Assembly: GCA_027625915.1 (NCBI GenBank)
Contig: JANTQA010000012.1
Span: 1,891,001 to 1,955,000 of the forward strand
Reading direction: 5' to 3'
Source of the DNA: Anaeramoeba flamelloides
Lineage: Eukaryota > Metamonada > Anaeramoebidae
Length of the DNA stretch: 64,000 nucleotides
Shown piece after piece: positions 18,547-29,134 of the stretch. The notes under the pieces are model-generated. The model did not search any database and was not told where the DNA came from. It saw nothing but the letters and a program-made list of their open reading frames with translations. Positions within the stretch are counted from its first letter, which is position 1. Each line of letters opens with the position of its first letter. The position numbers were made by a program, and so were the translations under genes.

Positions 18547-21534
18547 TTATTTTTTAGATTGTATTGGTATATTAATATTCACAATATAATCTTCTTTGCA
18601 TTCAATAAAAAAGGGGCAAAATGGAAGTTTCTTTAATTTGATAAAAATCTCACATTTGTAGAACCCAGATTTTTTGACTTTTAAGGAAAATTTCACTTCC
18701 CCATCTTGTGTTTTTTCCCCAATTATACTGGAATAGAATAATTTTCTATACAATTTAATTTCAGACCCCGTATTGTTACCATAACGAGAATTGGAATTGG
18801 AATCAGAATTGGAATCGGAATCGGAATCGGAATTGGAATTCAAATTCAATTCGTAATCATAATTTTCATTTGAATCAAAATCTGAATCGGAATCGGAATC
18901 TGGTTGTTCTGAATTTTTTTGAGATTTATTTAAAAAATGCTCGATAGAAGAAATCTTTGGGAGTTCTTTAATTTCCAAAATTGAAATAAAATTTTTTTTT
19001 GTTGCTCGTGAATGTATAGGATTCTTGAATTTGTCACATAATATTAAATTGAAAAAAAAGTTATTGTCTATGGGAAACCCCTTTAAGGTCATTCCACTTT
19101 TCAAATTAGGAAATCTTTTTAAGTAACATTTCTCAATACTGTGGTTTGAAGGGTATACTCGCCAAGATAAAGGCTTTGGGAGTTTATTGGTTTGATTAAA
19201 CTTAATCATTAAATTATACTCACCACATACCTCTGGTTTATAATTTATTGTTACATTTTCCGAATTCTGTTTATCTATAATTTGTAAAGTGCTTTTCATT
19301 TCCTCAATACTGATTTTCTGATTATTTCTTTTAACTAGAAATTTTATTTTTAGCAAGTCTTTCCCCATCAATGGCCTATTTTCACAATCTTTAATTTTGA
19401 CAAGATATTGAAGCAAATTTCCTGATTTAAATTTTTTGTTTGTATATTTGGTAATCTGTTGAATTTCAGATTGTTTTGGATCGCTGATGGATATTATCTT
19501 TGAATAAATATTTTTCAAGGTTGTAAAAAATAATTGCCCCTGAATAAGCGTATGCGAATAAATCGGGAATCTAAAATATGTTGGGCTTATTGTCCATTGC
19601 TTTTTCTTGAAATCAAATACCCAATATTCTTTTTGATTCAAAATCAAATGCAAACTCTTTTGATAACTAAATAAAAGCGAATTATCTAAAGAAGTAAAAA
19701 TTGGCGATATTTCAGAGTTTACTGCAGTTATTTTGATTAAATTGAAATACTCGTCAAGATAAAATAGCCCCCTTTCGAAAGTTACAAAATATATCAATTC
19801 GTCCTCCCCAAACAAAGATACCCTGTTGGGCAATATGGGCAAATACATTTTTAAAGGGATTGCATACACCTCCTTCATTGCAATGTCAATATAATAAATT
19901 TTACCTTTAAATGTTGTCAGAATAATGATGTTTTGTCGAGACTTGAACAGAAAATTAGAAATTTTCTCATCAATTTTTCTTGTAAATTTCTTGTTGTTCA
20001 TCATCAGGGATTTTTTGTTATATTCAAGATCAGCTTTTGTGCGCTTTTTGATCGAATAGCGTATAAGACAGAGTTTGTTGTGCTTATCAAAATAGATTAA
20101 ATATAGTAATTTTGCGCTTTCGTCATAGAAGGCTTTACTTACATTTAAACAAAAGTCTGTTTGGGTCATATCCTCGTCTGGTGCTTCTATTTGAATAAAA
20201 TTCTTTGTTTTTTTTTTTATTGAATGCAGTATTTCGCCACTCAATAATAGAAACCCCAATTTGTTCGACAAAAAACATAAAGCCATTAGCTTGTCTTCAA
20301 TTTTGATCAAAATGTTTTGATTTATTTTCATTTTCTTGAAATTTATGTTCAAAAGTTTGGTTGGCTTTTTTATTAATTCAATAAAATTTGGATCCTTCAA
20401 CTGGTACTTTGGGTACAGATCATAGACTTTTTTTTCATGCAATTTGTTTTCATAATTGAGAATATAGCAACACAAATATTCCCCCACAAAGGACAATTTG
20501 CATTTTGTAAGATCAATTCGGAATGGAGATCTCACTTGTTCAGTGGTTGTTTTTGGGAATGGTGGATAATATTTTTTATTTCCCATGCAATGAAGATACC
20601 CATATTCATCAATACAAACGGTATAATAATTAACAGAATAAATGTCTATAATTATAGGAAGTGTTGTTATTTCTTGAAAAGTTGATTGACTGTCTTTTTT
20701 TAGGCCATTATAAGGCGAACGTCCACACGAATAAACTTTGCCAGCATCAGTTAAAAGAAAATTTGAATAGTATCCCATAGTAATCTTTTTGATATTGAAA
20801 TTTAAATGGATAGATGCAGAAGGATACCGTATATGTTTTTGGTGACTTTGTGAAGAAGAAAAGTGAGTTATGATGTCATTTTTCTCATTAAGTGAAATAA
20901 AATAGTTCATTGTGTTTGGCTTTGGAATTAATTTCCTATTACTCATGATTTTTTGGGGAGAATAATAAATTAGAGGATGATTACGTTTTTTTCTGAAAGT
21001 TTCATCGGAGAAATTTTTTTGATGAAAGTATGGTAAATGATCCCCACAAAAGCCAAAATGATAAAGTTCATTATTTTCTAATAAAACAAAGGAAGACTTT
21101 TCGCCACAAACAATTTGCTTAATATTAACGTTTAGGTTTGTAAAATATTTGATTTCCGTTGGTTCACAAAAAAAGATATTTTTACCATGGCCTAATGAAC
21201 CATATTTAGAACCAACAAAATTATAAGCCCAACTATATACTTTTGATCGATCTTTCGAAACAGCCAAAAAATGAAATCCACCCGCAGCTATTTCAGAAAA
21301 TTTTTCAAATGTTTCAATTTTTTGAATACTGCACGATCCAGATTTGTTCAAATAAAGATCTCCATTTTGTGTAAGTCCAATTGAATCTGTTTTTTTGTTC
21401 GCAACAATTTCAACCCAATTTACATTTGGGAATGACCAAATATCAGACTCAATAATTTCATTAACCCATTGATTTGGTTTTTGAGAATACCCCAAGAGGC
21501 TGTTTTTATTAAAACCAAAAACTTGAACAGTCAT
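18547..21534 (-). CDS. RCC1-type repeat protein with filamin-type repeats
   Basis: This intron-free 995-residue protein starts at the ATG at 21534 and ends at TAA. The N-terminal half shows RCC1-like blades: VQVFGFNKNSLLG, FHFLAVSKDRSKVYSWAYN, YGSLGHGKN, KQIVCGEKSSFVLLENNELYHFG and KKITMGYYSNFLLTDAGKVYSCG. A second set of beta repeats follows to about residue 640. The C-terminal third carries two filamin/ABP280-like Ig units: INYKPEVCGEYNLMIKF, then a closing unit ending GFYKCEIFIKLKKLPFCPFF. An Asp/Ser run of SDSDSD type (about 905-945) interrupts the last unit. RCC1 propellers act as exchange factors or protein scaffolds; filamin repeats bind partners or actin-linked proteins. The substrate here is unknown. 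Confidence 0.75.
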   Translation of the reverse strand: MTVQVFGFNKNSLLGYSQKPNQWVNEIIESDIWSFPNVNWVEIVANKKTDSIGLTQNGDLYLNKSGSCSIQKIETFEKFSEIAAGGFHFLAVSKDRSKVYSWAYNFVGSKYGSLGHGKNIFFCEPTEIKYFTNLNVNIKQIVCGEKSSFVLLENNELYHFGFCGDHLPYFHQKNFSDETFRKKRNHPLIYYSPQKIMSNRKLIPKPNTMNYFISLNEKNDIITHFSSSQSHQKHIRYPSASIHLNFNIKKITMGYYSNFLLTDAGKVYSCGRSPYNGLKKDSQSTFQEITTLPIIIDIYSVNYYTVCIDEYGYLHCMGNKKYYPPFPKTTTEQVRSPFRIDLTKCKLSFVGEYLCCYILNYENKLHEKKVYDLYPKYQLKDPNFIELIKKPTKLLNINFKKMKINQNILIKIEDKLMALCFLSNKLGFLLLSGEILHSIKKKTKNFIQIEAPDEDMTQTDFCLNVSKAFYDESAKLLYLIYFDKHNKLCLIRYSIKKRTKADLEYNKKSLMMNNKKFTRKIDEKISNFLFKSRQNIIILTTFKGKIYYIDIAMKEVYAIPLKMYLPILPNRVSLFGEDELIYFVTFERGLFYLDEYFNLIKITAVNSEISPIFTSLDNSLLFSYQKSLHLILNQKEYWVFDFKKKQWTISPTYFRFPIYSHTLIQGQLFFTTLKNIYSKIISISDPKQSEIQQITKYTNKKFKSGNLLQYLVKIKDCENRPLMGKDLLKIKFLVKRNNQKISIEEMKSTLQIIDKQNSENVTINYKPEVCGEYNLMIKFNQTNKLPKPLSWRVYPSNHSIEKCYLKRFPNLKSGMTLKGFPIDNNFFFNLILCDKFKNPIHSRATKKNFISILEIKELPKISSIEHFLNKSQKNSEQPDSDSDSDFDSNENYDYELNLNSNSDSDSDSNSDSNSNSRYGNNTGSEIKLYRKLFYSSIIGEKTQDGEVKFSLKVKKSGFYKCEIFIKLKKLPFCPFFIECKEDYIVNINIPIQSKK

Positions 21535-24500
21535 TACGTTTGTTTGTAAAGAAAAGAAAAGTAAAAAAATGATTGTGATTTTCGTATCGTTGAAAAAATA
21601 TCTTCAATTTGATTTTATTTTTGACTTTACGGATCCCACTATTTTGGTGAGTGTTCAAGATTCAGGTTTAACTCAATTGTAAATAATTTTTTTTTTTTAA
21701 GGACAAGAGAATTTGATATTTATTCTCAATGGTTTTTATTTTTAACTTCATCTGTAAAAAAAATTATGGATTCTTTATTCAATAAATTGGCAAAAATTAA
21801 GAAGTTTTTGCCAAAGGTAGTTTTATTTTGAACAAAACATGGATGTTATCCAAATTAAAAATTTACCTAGAAAAGGTTTTGAAAAATAAAATTAGATATT
21901 AATCTGAGTTATCTACTTTATTACAAGGGTTTTATTAGGTTTATACTTTTAGAATAGCTTTTCTTTAAAAAAAAAATTAGTAGACACTATAAAATAAAAA
22001 GAGTAAGAATTGAAAGAATTAAAAAAGATAAAAAAAATAAAGTAATAAGTTTTAATTTTTAACACTAGGTGATGAATTGACAGTTGTGATCAGCTTTTAT
22101 ATCAATTATGTCGAAATTTTATAAATTTCAACTATATTACCTTCTGTTTGTGTAATACAACACTTGGAAAAAGTTGATATCATTCACTAATTAAACAATT
22201 TTTTTTAAAACATCTATTGAACGGTGTTTATTGGTTTGATTTGGAAACAATCATTTTGTTACGTGACGAATTTATCCAGTATAAAACGAAAAATCTGATA
22301 TTGTTCGAAGTGATATAAGATGATATTGAGGAGTTCGAAGAACGACTATTAAATATCCACTTATCACTAGAATAAAATAATATTTTGAGTCTGGAAGGGG
22401 ATCCCAGAACGAGAAAATATAACAAGGAGAACTGTTGAACAAATGAAACAATACGAGATGAATATTTATTTTTTAAACTCAGATTATAACTTAAAAGAAA
22501 AAAAAACAAACAAATTTGAACCAATTAAAACTAAAAACAACTAATTTGTTATTTTTTTTATGGTACTTTGAAGAACTTGCTCTTCAAAGGATCTCATTCT
22601 CTCAACTGATTTCGAAAAATTTGTAGTTAAATTCGACATTTTTATTATTGGAGACAAAACTATTAATAAATTTTTCATTACCAACTAGATCGTCCAACTT
22701 TTAAATGAGATCTATTTCCTCTTTTATTCACTGTTTATCAGCCGATTCTCGAAATCGATCAAACATCTAAAATCTGTCTGCGTCTACTGGCTCTTAACAG
22801 TGATTTTGAACATTCCTCTAAAATTTCTTGACTTGACGTAGCAAAAAAAATGTGTTTTTTTTTTTTTGTTAAATTTGTAAATGTATTTTTTCTCCTTATG
22901 AAAATCTACTTAATAAATGGTGTTTTCTCTCCTTTTTTCTTCAAAAACGAGACCAAACAATGTATTTTTTTTATAAAAATGAGAATGATTTCTATCTAAC
23001 CAAAACGAAAAACCTTGTTTGTATTTGATACATTCTTTTCAATCAAAAAATGGAATTCTTTCGATTTCCAACCTTCAAGGGAAAATTGATGGACTTTTTT
23101 TTTTGTCTCTATTTGTACTAATAATTTGGTTTTTTGACCAAATTATCTTTTCAAATAGATTAACAGCTGAGAAACGATGTCTTCTTAAGGAATTTATGAT
23201 ATTGGGAATGCGGTGGAAAAATTAGTTAAAGTGTTCTAAAATAACTTTGAATCACATTTCGAGCAAGTAATTTATTAGTAAAATAGTTCTTGCTTTACCA
23301 AAATTAGAATTCCAAAATTAGAAGATCAGAAAATTTTCCAAGTTACTGAATAACTAAATAATTTCTGAAAATCTTTCCACCTTATCTACAATACTATCCG
23401 AAACTTTTTTGAAAAACAATCACTTTTTTATATGTATACATTCAAATTTATTTACATAAATTTTAACAAATAAAATTTTTTGGTTTTAAAAAAGGATGTA
23501 TATATAAATCGTATTTTTTTACGAAATTCTCTGAAAAGGATGTTTTTTTCAATATTTTTTGAAAAAATATACTTATAACAGGTTTATAACCTATAAAAAA
23601 TATTATAACACATTTTATCAATAACAATTTTTGTTATAAAAGTTGTTATTATATAATTTGATAACTGTTTAAATGCTTATAAAACCTTTACAACACATGA
23701 ATAATATGCTATAAAAACCTTTTTTTATTCGCATTACAAGAGAATAGATGTTTTGATGATAACATATATGTACCATTATGATAATAACAATAAAATCCAT
23801 GACAAATATAAAAAATTGTGATTAGTCATACTTTATCCCAAAAAAATCATAAAATCACTACAATTCAAAAAATGGTAATATAATATATAACCGCGAAAAA
23901 ATGAAAAATTATTTTTATTTATTAGCTTAAAAAAAAATCTCTGACTTTTAGAAAGCTTTGAGACTTTTACAACAGTTCCCCCATATAAAAAATGTTAGAA
24001 ATTGTCAGAAATGTTTGTAAATAATCTACAATTGTTTGAGAATTTCGAAAGAAGGAGACCTTTGATAAAGGGAATGAGTTTGTTTGCTGTGGAAACAAAA
24101 TTTTGATTTCTTTTTTTACAACAAAAAGTAAAATCTCAATGAATTTTTAGATAGAACAGAATATAACCCATTTCAACAATGTAATGAATATATAATAGAC
24201 GTGTTTTCTTAAAATGGAGTTGTTATCTTCACAATTTTAAATAACCAAAAAGAATAAAGAGTAATTTTCCTTCTTGATTTGGATATTACCTTTAAAAAAA
24301 AACCTCTAAGCTCTAATTGTTTTTTCTTTACAACACAAAGATCTAGAGAAGAAAAATAACAAGAAGAAAATAAATGAACAAAAAAGCTAAATAATAAGTG
24401 ATAATGTGGATAGGTTGTTGAGAAGGTGTTTTAAAAAAGTAATTCATATTCTTTCAGCTTTTCGTTTATAAAGAAAAGGTTTTAGAAGAAAAAATATTAT

Positions 24501-25280
24501 TTAAAGAACAGATAACAGGTTGGTTGTTTTATAAGGCCTTTTATTCAACTTAATTTACAATACCAGAAAAACTGAAAAAATATTTATTTGACTTTTTTAA
24601 TATGTTTGTTGATCTAAAGGATTGATTGTATTTACTTGTAATTTGCTTCGGTTAACATATCGATCAAAACTTTTTGATCTGACCCCTGATCAAATTAAAC
24701 ATCTTTGGTGTTTGTTTTTTTTCCAAATTATTTTTTTCAAGATTTTTTTTTTTAATTTGAGAAATATGTTTCTTTTTACAAATAAAGTTGTATTGTCTTT
24801 AAAGAAATCAACTTTTATACCAAAACTTATTTTTTTATCATAATATTGAAGAAATTTATCAAGATTTTATAGAGAATATATGCCTTTTTAAAGAATATCT
24901 AGATATTGTTAATTATCATGATTTTAATGGTCGAAGAAATTTTAAAAAAATAATAAAAATTGCTGAAATTATAGATGTTAATTGATAAAAGATATCACAA
25001 AATCATATAATTAAATACAAGATATTAAATTATAATCATTGTTTCTTTTCTCAATACTTTTCTTACGAAATAAGAACGATATTTTTGATAATTTTTCTTC
25101 TTTGCTTTAATTTTTTATCAAAAAAAAAAAAATAATAATCACTATTTTGTAGAAAAAATATTCTCAAAAAAAGTTAAATAATAAGAAAAATCTAATTTTT
25201 AACTCGAATCTGTATTTTGAAAATTGTGTTATAATATTTCTTGCTGTTTTTCATATATATATATATATATATATAAGCTT

Positions 25281-25476
25281 CATCCAAAAATGTGGGGCAA
25301 AAAAATATCCATCAATATAAGAATAAATTCTTTATTCAGTTATTAAACTCAAAACTTTAGACAAAAAAAACGAAGCCATTAATAATAATAAAACTCTTAA
25401 TTAAAATTTGTGTTTATTGATCAAGGTTCGAAGAATAAAAAATAAAAATAAAAAAAAAATTGCCCCTAATTTTTGG
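25281..25476. mobile_element. Short TIR element, about 196 bp
   Basis: TCCAAAAATGTGGGGCAA at the left end is matched in reverse by TTGCCCCTAATTTTTGGA at the right end, 18 bp with two mismatches. The AT-rich interior has no reading frame. The outer half of the TIR (CCAAAAAT) is similar to the ends of family E, so it may be a shorter relative. It sits beside an (AT)n run. Confidence 0.55.
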
Positions 25477-26299
25477 AAAAATATCCAAAATTAGTAATGT
25501 CTATTTAACAATCTTTAGTTCGATCTTTTTTTCAATTTTTTTTTTTGATAATGTGTAAAATCATACTTCAATATATTTTTGATTTGATCTTTAGATTTTT
25601 TGTTTTTCATTTGATCATTAACTTTTTGTTTTTCCCATTAACTTTTTTTGTGTTTTTTTTTTTTTTTTTTTTTCTTTTTTAAAACATTTAAAAAAAGCAA
25701 ACTGAATGAATAAAAAAAAAAAAAAAAACCTTTTTTTTTTTTTTTTTTTTTGTTTATCTCACCTCTTTAATTGAAGTGTACAACTGTTCTGAGCAATTTT
25801 TCCACCAAATTCCATCGAAGTCAACTCAATTGTTTAGAATCAAAAGAATTTTTGGTTGATTTCTTATCACATCTCTTCTGAACTTTGTTAAATTTTGGAC
25901 AATAATAATAACAAAGTAAAAATGAAAAAAATGAACAATTCGAAAAAATAATGAAATGAAAAATTTGACTCTATTATTTTTTCAAAATTAAAAATTTTGC
26001 AAAATAATTTTAATTCAAAAAAAAATATTTAGAATCCATTAATAAAACTTCAAAATACAAGAAATTAAGTATGATATGTTAAAAAACATATTATTGTTGT
26101 ACATTTTGTATAATTGAATTAATATAAAGAAATAATTATTGAAATAAAAAATGCCCTATATTATTGGAAATAGCTTATATATATATTTCCTGATAAAATT
26201 ATTATAATTTTAAGAAATCAAGTTACACAGCTTATATGAAATAAATCCACGATAATGTTCTGTCCAACTTAAAATTCAACCATGTTTTATTTTTCCTTA

Positions 26300-26498
26300 T
26301 ACAGTCAGTTCCACTTTTAAGGTACAAACTTTCAACCGAATTTAAAGCACAAAAAAATCTAAAATTAAGGCACATAATTTGTAATTTTTTTTTTACAATT
26401 TATTTTACTAGAATCTGAATTTTGTGCCTTAATTTTAGATTTTTTTGTGCTTTAAATTCGGTTGAAAGTTTGTACCTTAAAAAGTGGAACTGACTGTA
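26300..26498. mobile_element. Near-perfect 199 bp fold-back MITE with Tc1/mariner-like ends
   Basis: TACAGTCAGTTCCACTTTT opens the element, and the exact reverse AAAAGTGGAACTGACTGTA closes it. Arms of about 75 bp match throughout apart from a one-base indel in a T run (AAGGTACAAACTTTCAACCG and AAGGCACA are in both). The outer TA followed by CAGT is the usual end and target of Tc1/mariner-type elements. With no coding capacity it must be moved in trans. The near identity of the arms suggests a recent insertion. Confidence 0.85.
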
Positions 26499-26859
26499 GT
26501 GGTTTGTAAGGATTAAAGACTTTATTCATAATTTATAATGGAATCTGCATAAATCCACCAAAAAAAAATTTTTTTCAATAGTTGTGTCTACTTGAAATAG
26601 TAATCATTCGAAAAAAACTATTTTTTTAAATGAAAGTTATTCGAGTTTTCAAAAAAAAATTATAAATTGATGAACCAAACTATAAATTATTAGTACACTT
26701 TTCAAAAAAAAAAGATAAAAAGTTAAAAATAGAAAGTAATAAAAACCAAAATAAAATAAAAAATAAAATAAAATCAATTATTCTATCCGAGTTTCTTAGA
26801 AATTACTTTACAAACTATCAGAAAAACAATAAAAGTCAAGATTATTCTTAAGAAAGAAA

Positions 26860-27110
26860 GCCCAAAATCACATCCACAAAACTTTTGATTAATTTATTTT
26901 GAGTTTGATGTCTGGTACTGAATTATCCTTTAGTTGTTGCTATTAAATTGTTGTCATTTATTTTTTATTTTTTGATATTTTTTTTTTAGTTTTAAACGTG
27001 ATATTTTTTCTTTTTTATTTTCAAGTTACATGGGCTTTGATTTTTTAGTAACTCCAATATTAGTTAATAATCACTATGATCTCTTTTAGGAATATCATTT
27101 TCTTCTAAAA
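26860..27110 (+). repeat. Dispersed repeat family R, copy 1
   Basis: CCCAAAATCAC, ACTTTTGATTAATTTATTTTG, TTTTTAGTTTTAA and TTTTCAAGTTAC occur in this order and spacing here and at about 37520-37800. A reverse-oriented relative occurs at about 56730-56970 (TCCAAAAGTATCATGATTGTGATTTT), with a further piece at 28200-28400. Origin unknown. Confidence 0.5.
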
Positions 27111-27285
27111 AAGAGAAGAAATTATTCCAGTAAAAAAAAATGTAAAAACAAAAATAATTTGATATCTTCAAAATATAATTCTTGTAATTTTGATTTTCAA
27201 GATATTGAAATTTTCATTAAATTTGGCGCCAAAGGTATATTATTTCATTTTTAATTTACTTTTGAAGTTTATATATATATAATTT

Positions 27286-27815
27286 TAATTCCAAAAATTT
27301 TTACATAGTATAACTATTTGAAAGAATAATAATACCAAGTTTTACATTCAATTTTAAATTAAATTTGATTATAAGAACTATTTCATTTTTTGTCTTTTTT
27401 GTTTTGTTTTCATTTCCTTTTTTGCAGTTACGTAATCTGTTTCGTTAGATCTCAAATTTTTTTTCAATGGTTGATAGAAGGTTAGTATTGAGTTTGTTGA
27501 ATTGGAAAAATAACATACAATTGGTAGATGGTATCTTAACAATTGATGGATCCACAATTGCTGGTGAAATTTCAACAAATTTACCAATACAATTTTTGTG
27601 TTCTGCTCGTTTCATTATTTTGAAAACACGATTTTTATTTTTGAGTTTTTTTTTTTTTTTTTTTTTTTGAATGAAAATGGTTACTTATAAAAAAGGTAAT
27701 ACTGGGTTACTTAAGTGTGGTTTTATATTACGCTTGGAAAAAGATAAGAAATTTTAGTTTTTTTTTTTACCTATTTTTGATTTTGGGTATGTACAAATTG
27801 TTGGAAGGAGTTTAA
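27286..27815 (+). mobile_element. TIR element family E, copy 3 (about 530 bp)
   Basis: It opens with AATTCCAAAAATTT and closes with GTACAAATTGTTGGAAGGAG. The interior is closely related to copy 1, including TTTTTTGCAGTTACGTAATC and GGTGAAATTTCAACAAATTT. TIRs are more worn than in copies 1 and 2, and the open frame of copy 2 is interrupted. A poly-T run near 27645-27668 has expanded. Confidence 0.7.
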
Positions 27816-29134
27816 TGATATATTATTTTTTTACAATTTTCTTTTATCTCTTGATTCCTTTTACAAATAAACACACATTTTTTCATTTCAAGCTTTTTAA
27901 AAATAATACTTAATTATATTTATTAAAATATTAGATTATTGTTAGTAGCTGTAAGTTGATGTGGAATGTGGAAAACTAACCTACAAATTATCATTTTTTT
28001 GTTGATGTAGTTGTTGGATCAATAGATTTAAATATAAATATCCAAATATCAATAAAAATTCAATATGATCAATGATTTATGTATTTCCTTTGATTTTAAA
28101 CAAATAAGAAAATAATGATAAAAACAATTATTTTTTTTTTGTTTTCCTTTTTTCGGTACTGGATTTTATTTGTCTTGAGAAGAAGAGTTACAACGGAAAA
28201 AGATCAAGTAACTAGGAACTAATATTGAGATATTGAAACACAAAAGTATGTATAACTTGTAATAGGAAATAGCTAAGGCAAAAAAACCCAAAGTGTTTAA
28301 AGCAAATCAGATCCAAAAAAAAAAAAAAGAAATTACAAGAATAAAAAAAAAGATCCCCAAATGAATGTTCATGATCAATTATCAAATTACAATAAATCAA
28401 TCAAATGTATCTTGGATGTGATTTTGGGTTTTCTTAATAAAGGCTTGCATTTTTTTTTTTTTTTTTTTTTTGATTTTTTACCAATTTATCATTATAATTA
28501 TCTTCAAAAGTTTTTTTTTGTTCTTTCTTTTTTCTTAATTTTTTTAAAATTTTCATTTCAACTTGTTTTAACAAGAAAAATAATTTTTTTCTTTTCTTTT
28601 AATCTTTTCTATTTATCTTTTCAACTTATTTAAAGAAACACTATATATGATTTATAATCCTACCTATATTATAATGAGTACAAAACTCATTAAATAAAGT
28701 TTAGATGTTCTGGTCAACAGGAGAGGTTCTATCTTTTGATATTATCTCTCTTTTATTCAACAAAAAAAGTTAGAAACAATTTTTAAACAAACTAGTATTA
28801 AATCTTTTCATTTTATTTTTTTAGTTTAGATTTTATAGAATAAATAAATAAAATAATTCAAATTTTTAAATTAAAAAAATTATAACATGTAATAAAAACA
28901 TTATTATTATTTTTTGATAAAAAAAAACCATAATATAAACAAGAATTTTTTTTTCAAGATGCTATTAGATAAAATTAATATGATTTTTTGAATAGGAAAT
29001 AGTAAAATAGCAGTGGAAAAAAGCTGAAGAATGATAATCAATTCCAGAAATGCGCATATAATACAAATGATGAGATTAAAACCATATCTTTCATCGATCT
29101 TTAATAGATGAAAAGACCATTGAAACGCTTGTTT

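Larger units (their letters stand above)
21535..29134. other. Intergenic region, 7.6 kb, with several repeats
   Basis: No gene was recognised. It contains two TIR/fold-back elements (25281-25476, 26300-26498), a third copy of family E (27286-27815), and members of dispersed families at about 24300-24560, 26860-27110 and 28200-28400. The stretch 22200-22830 is less AT-biased than its surroundings and is discussed in the findings. An (AT)n run sits at about 25253-25275, and long A and T runs near 25640-25755. Confidence 0.6.
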
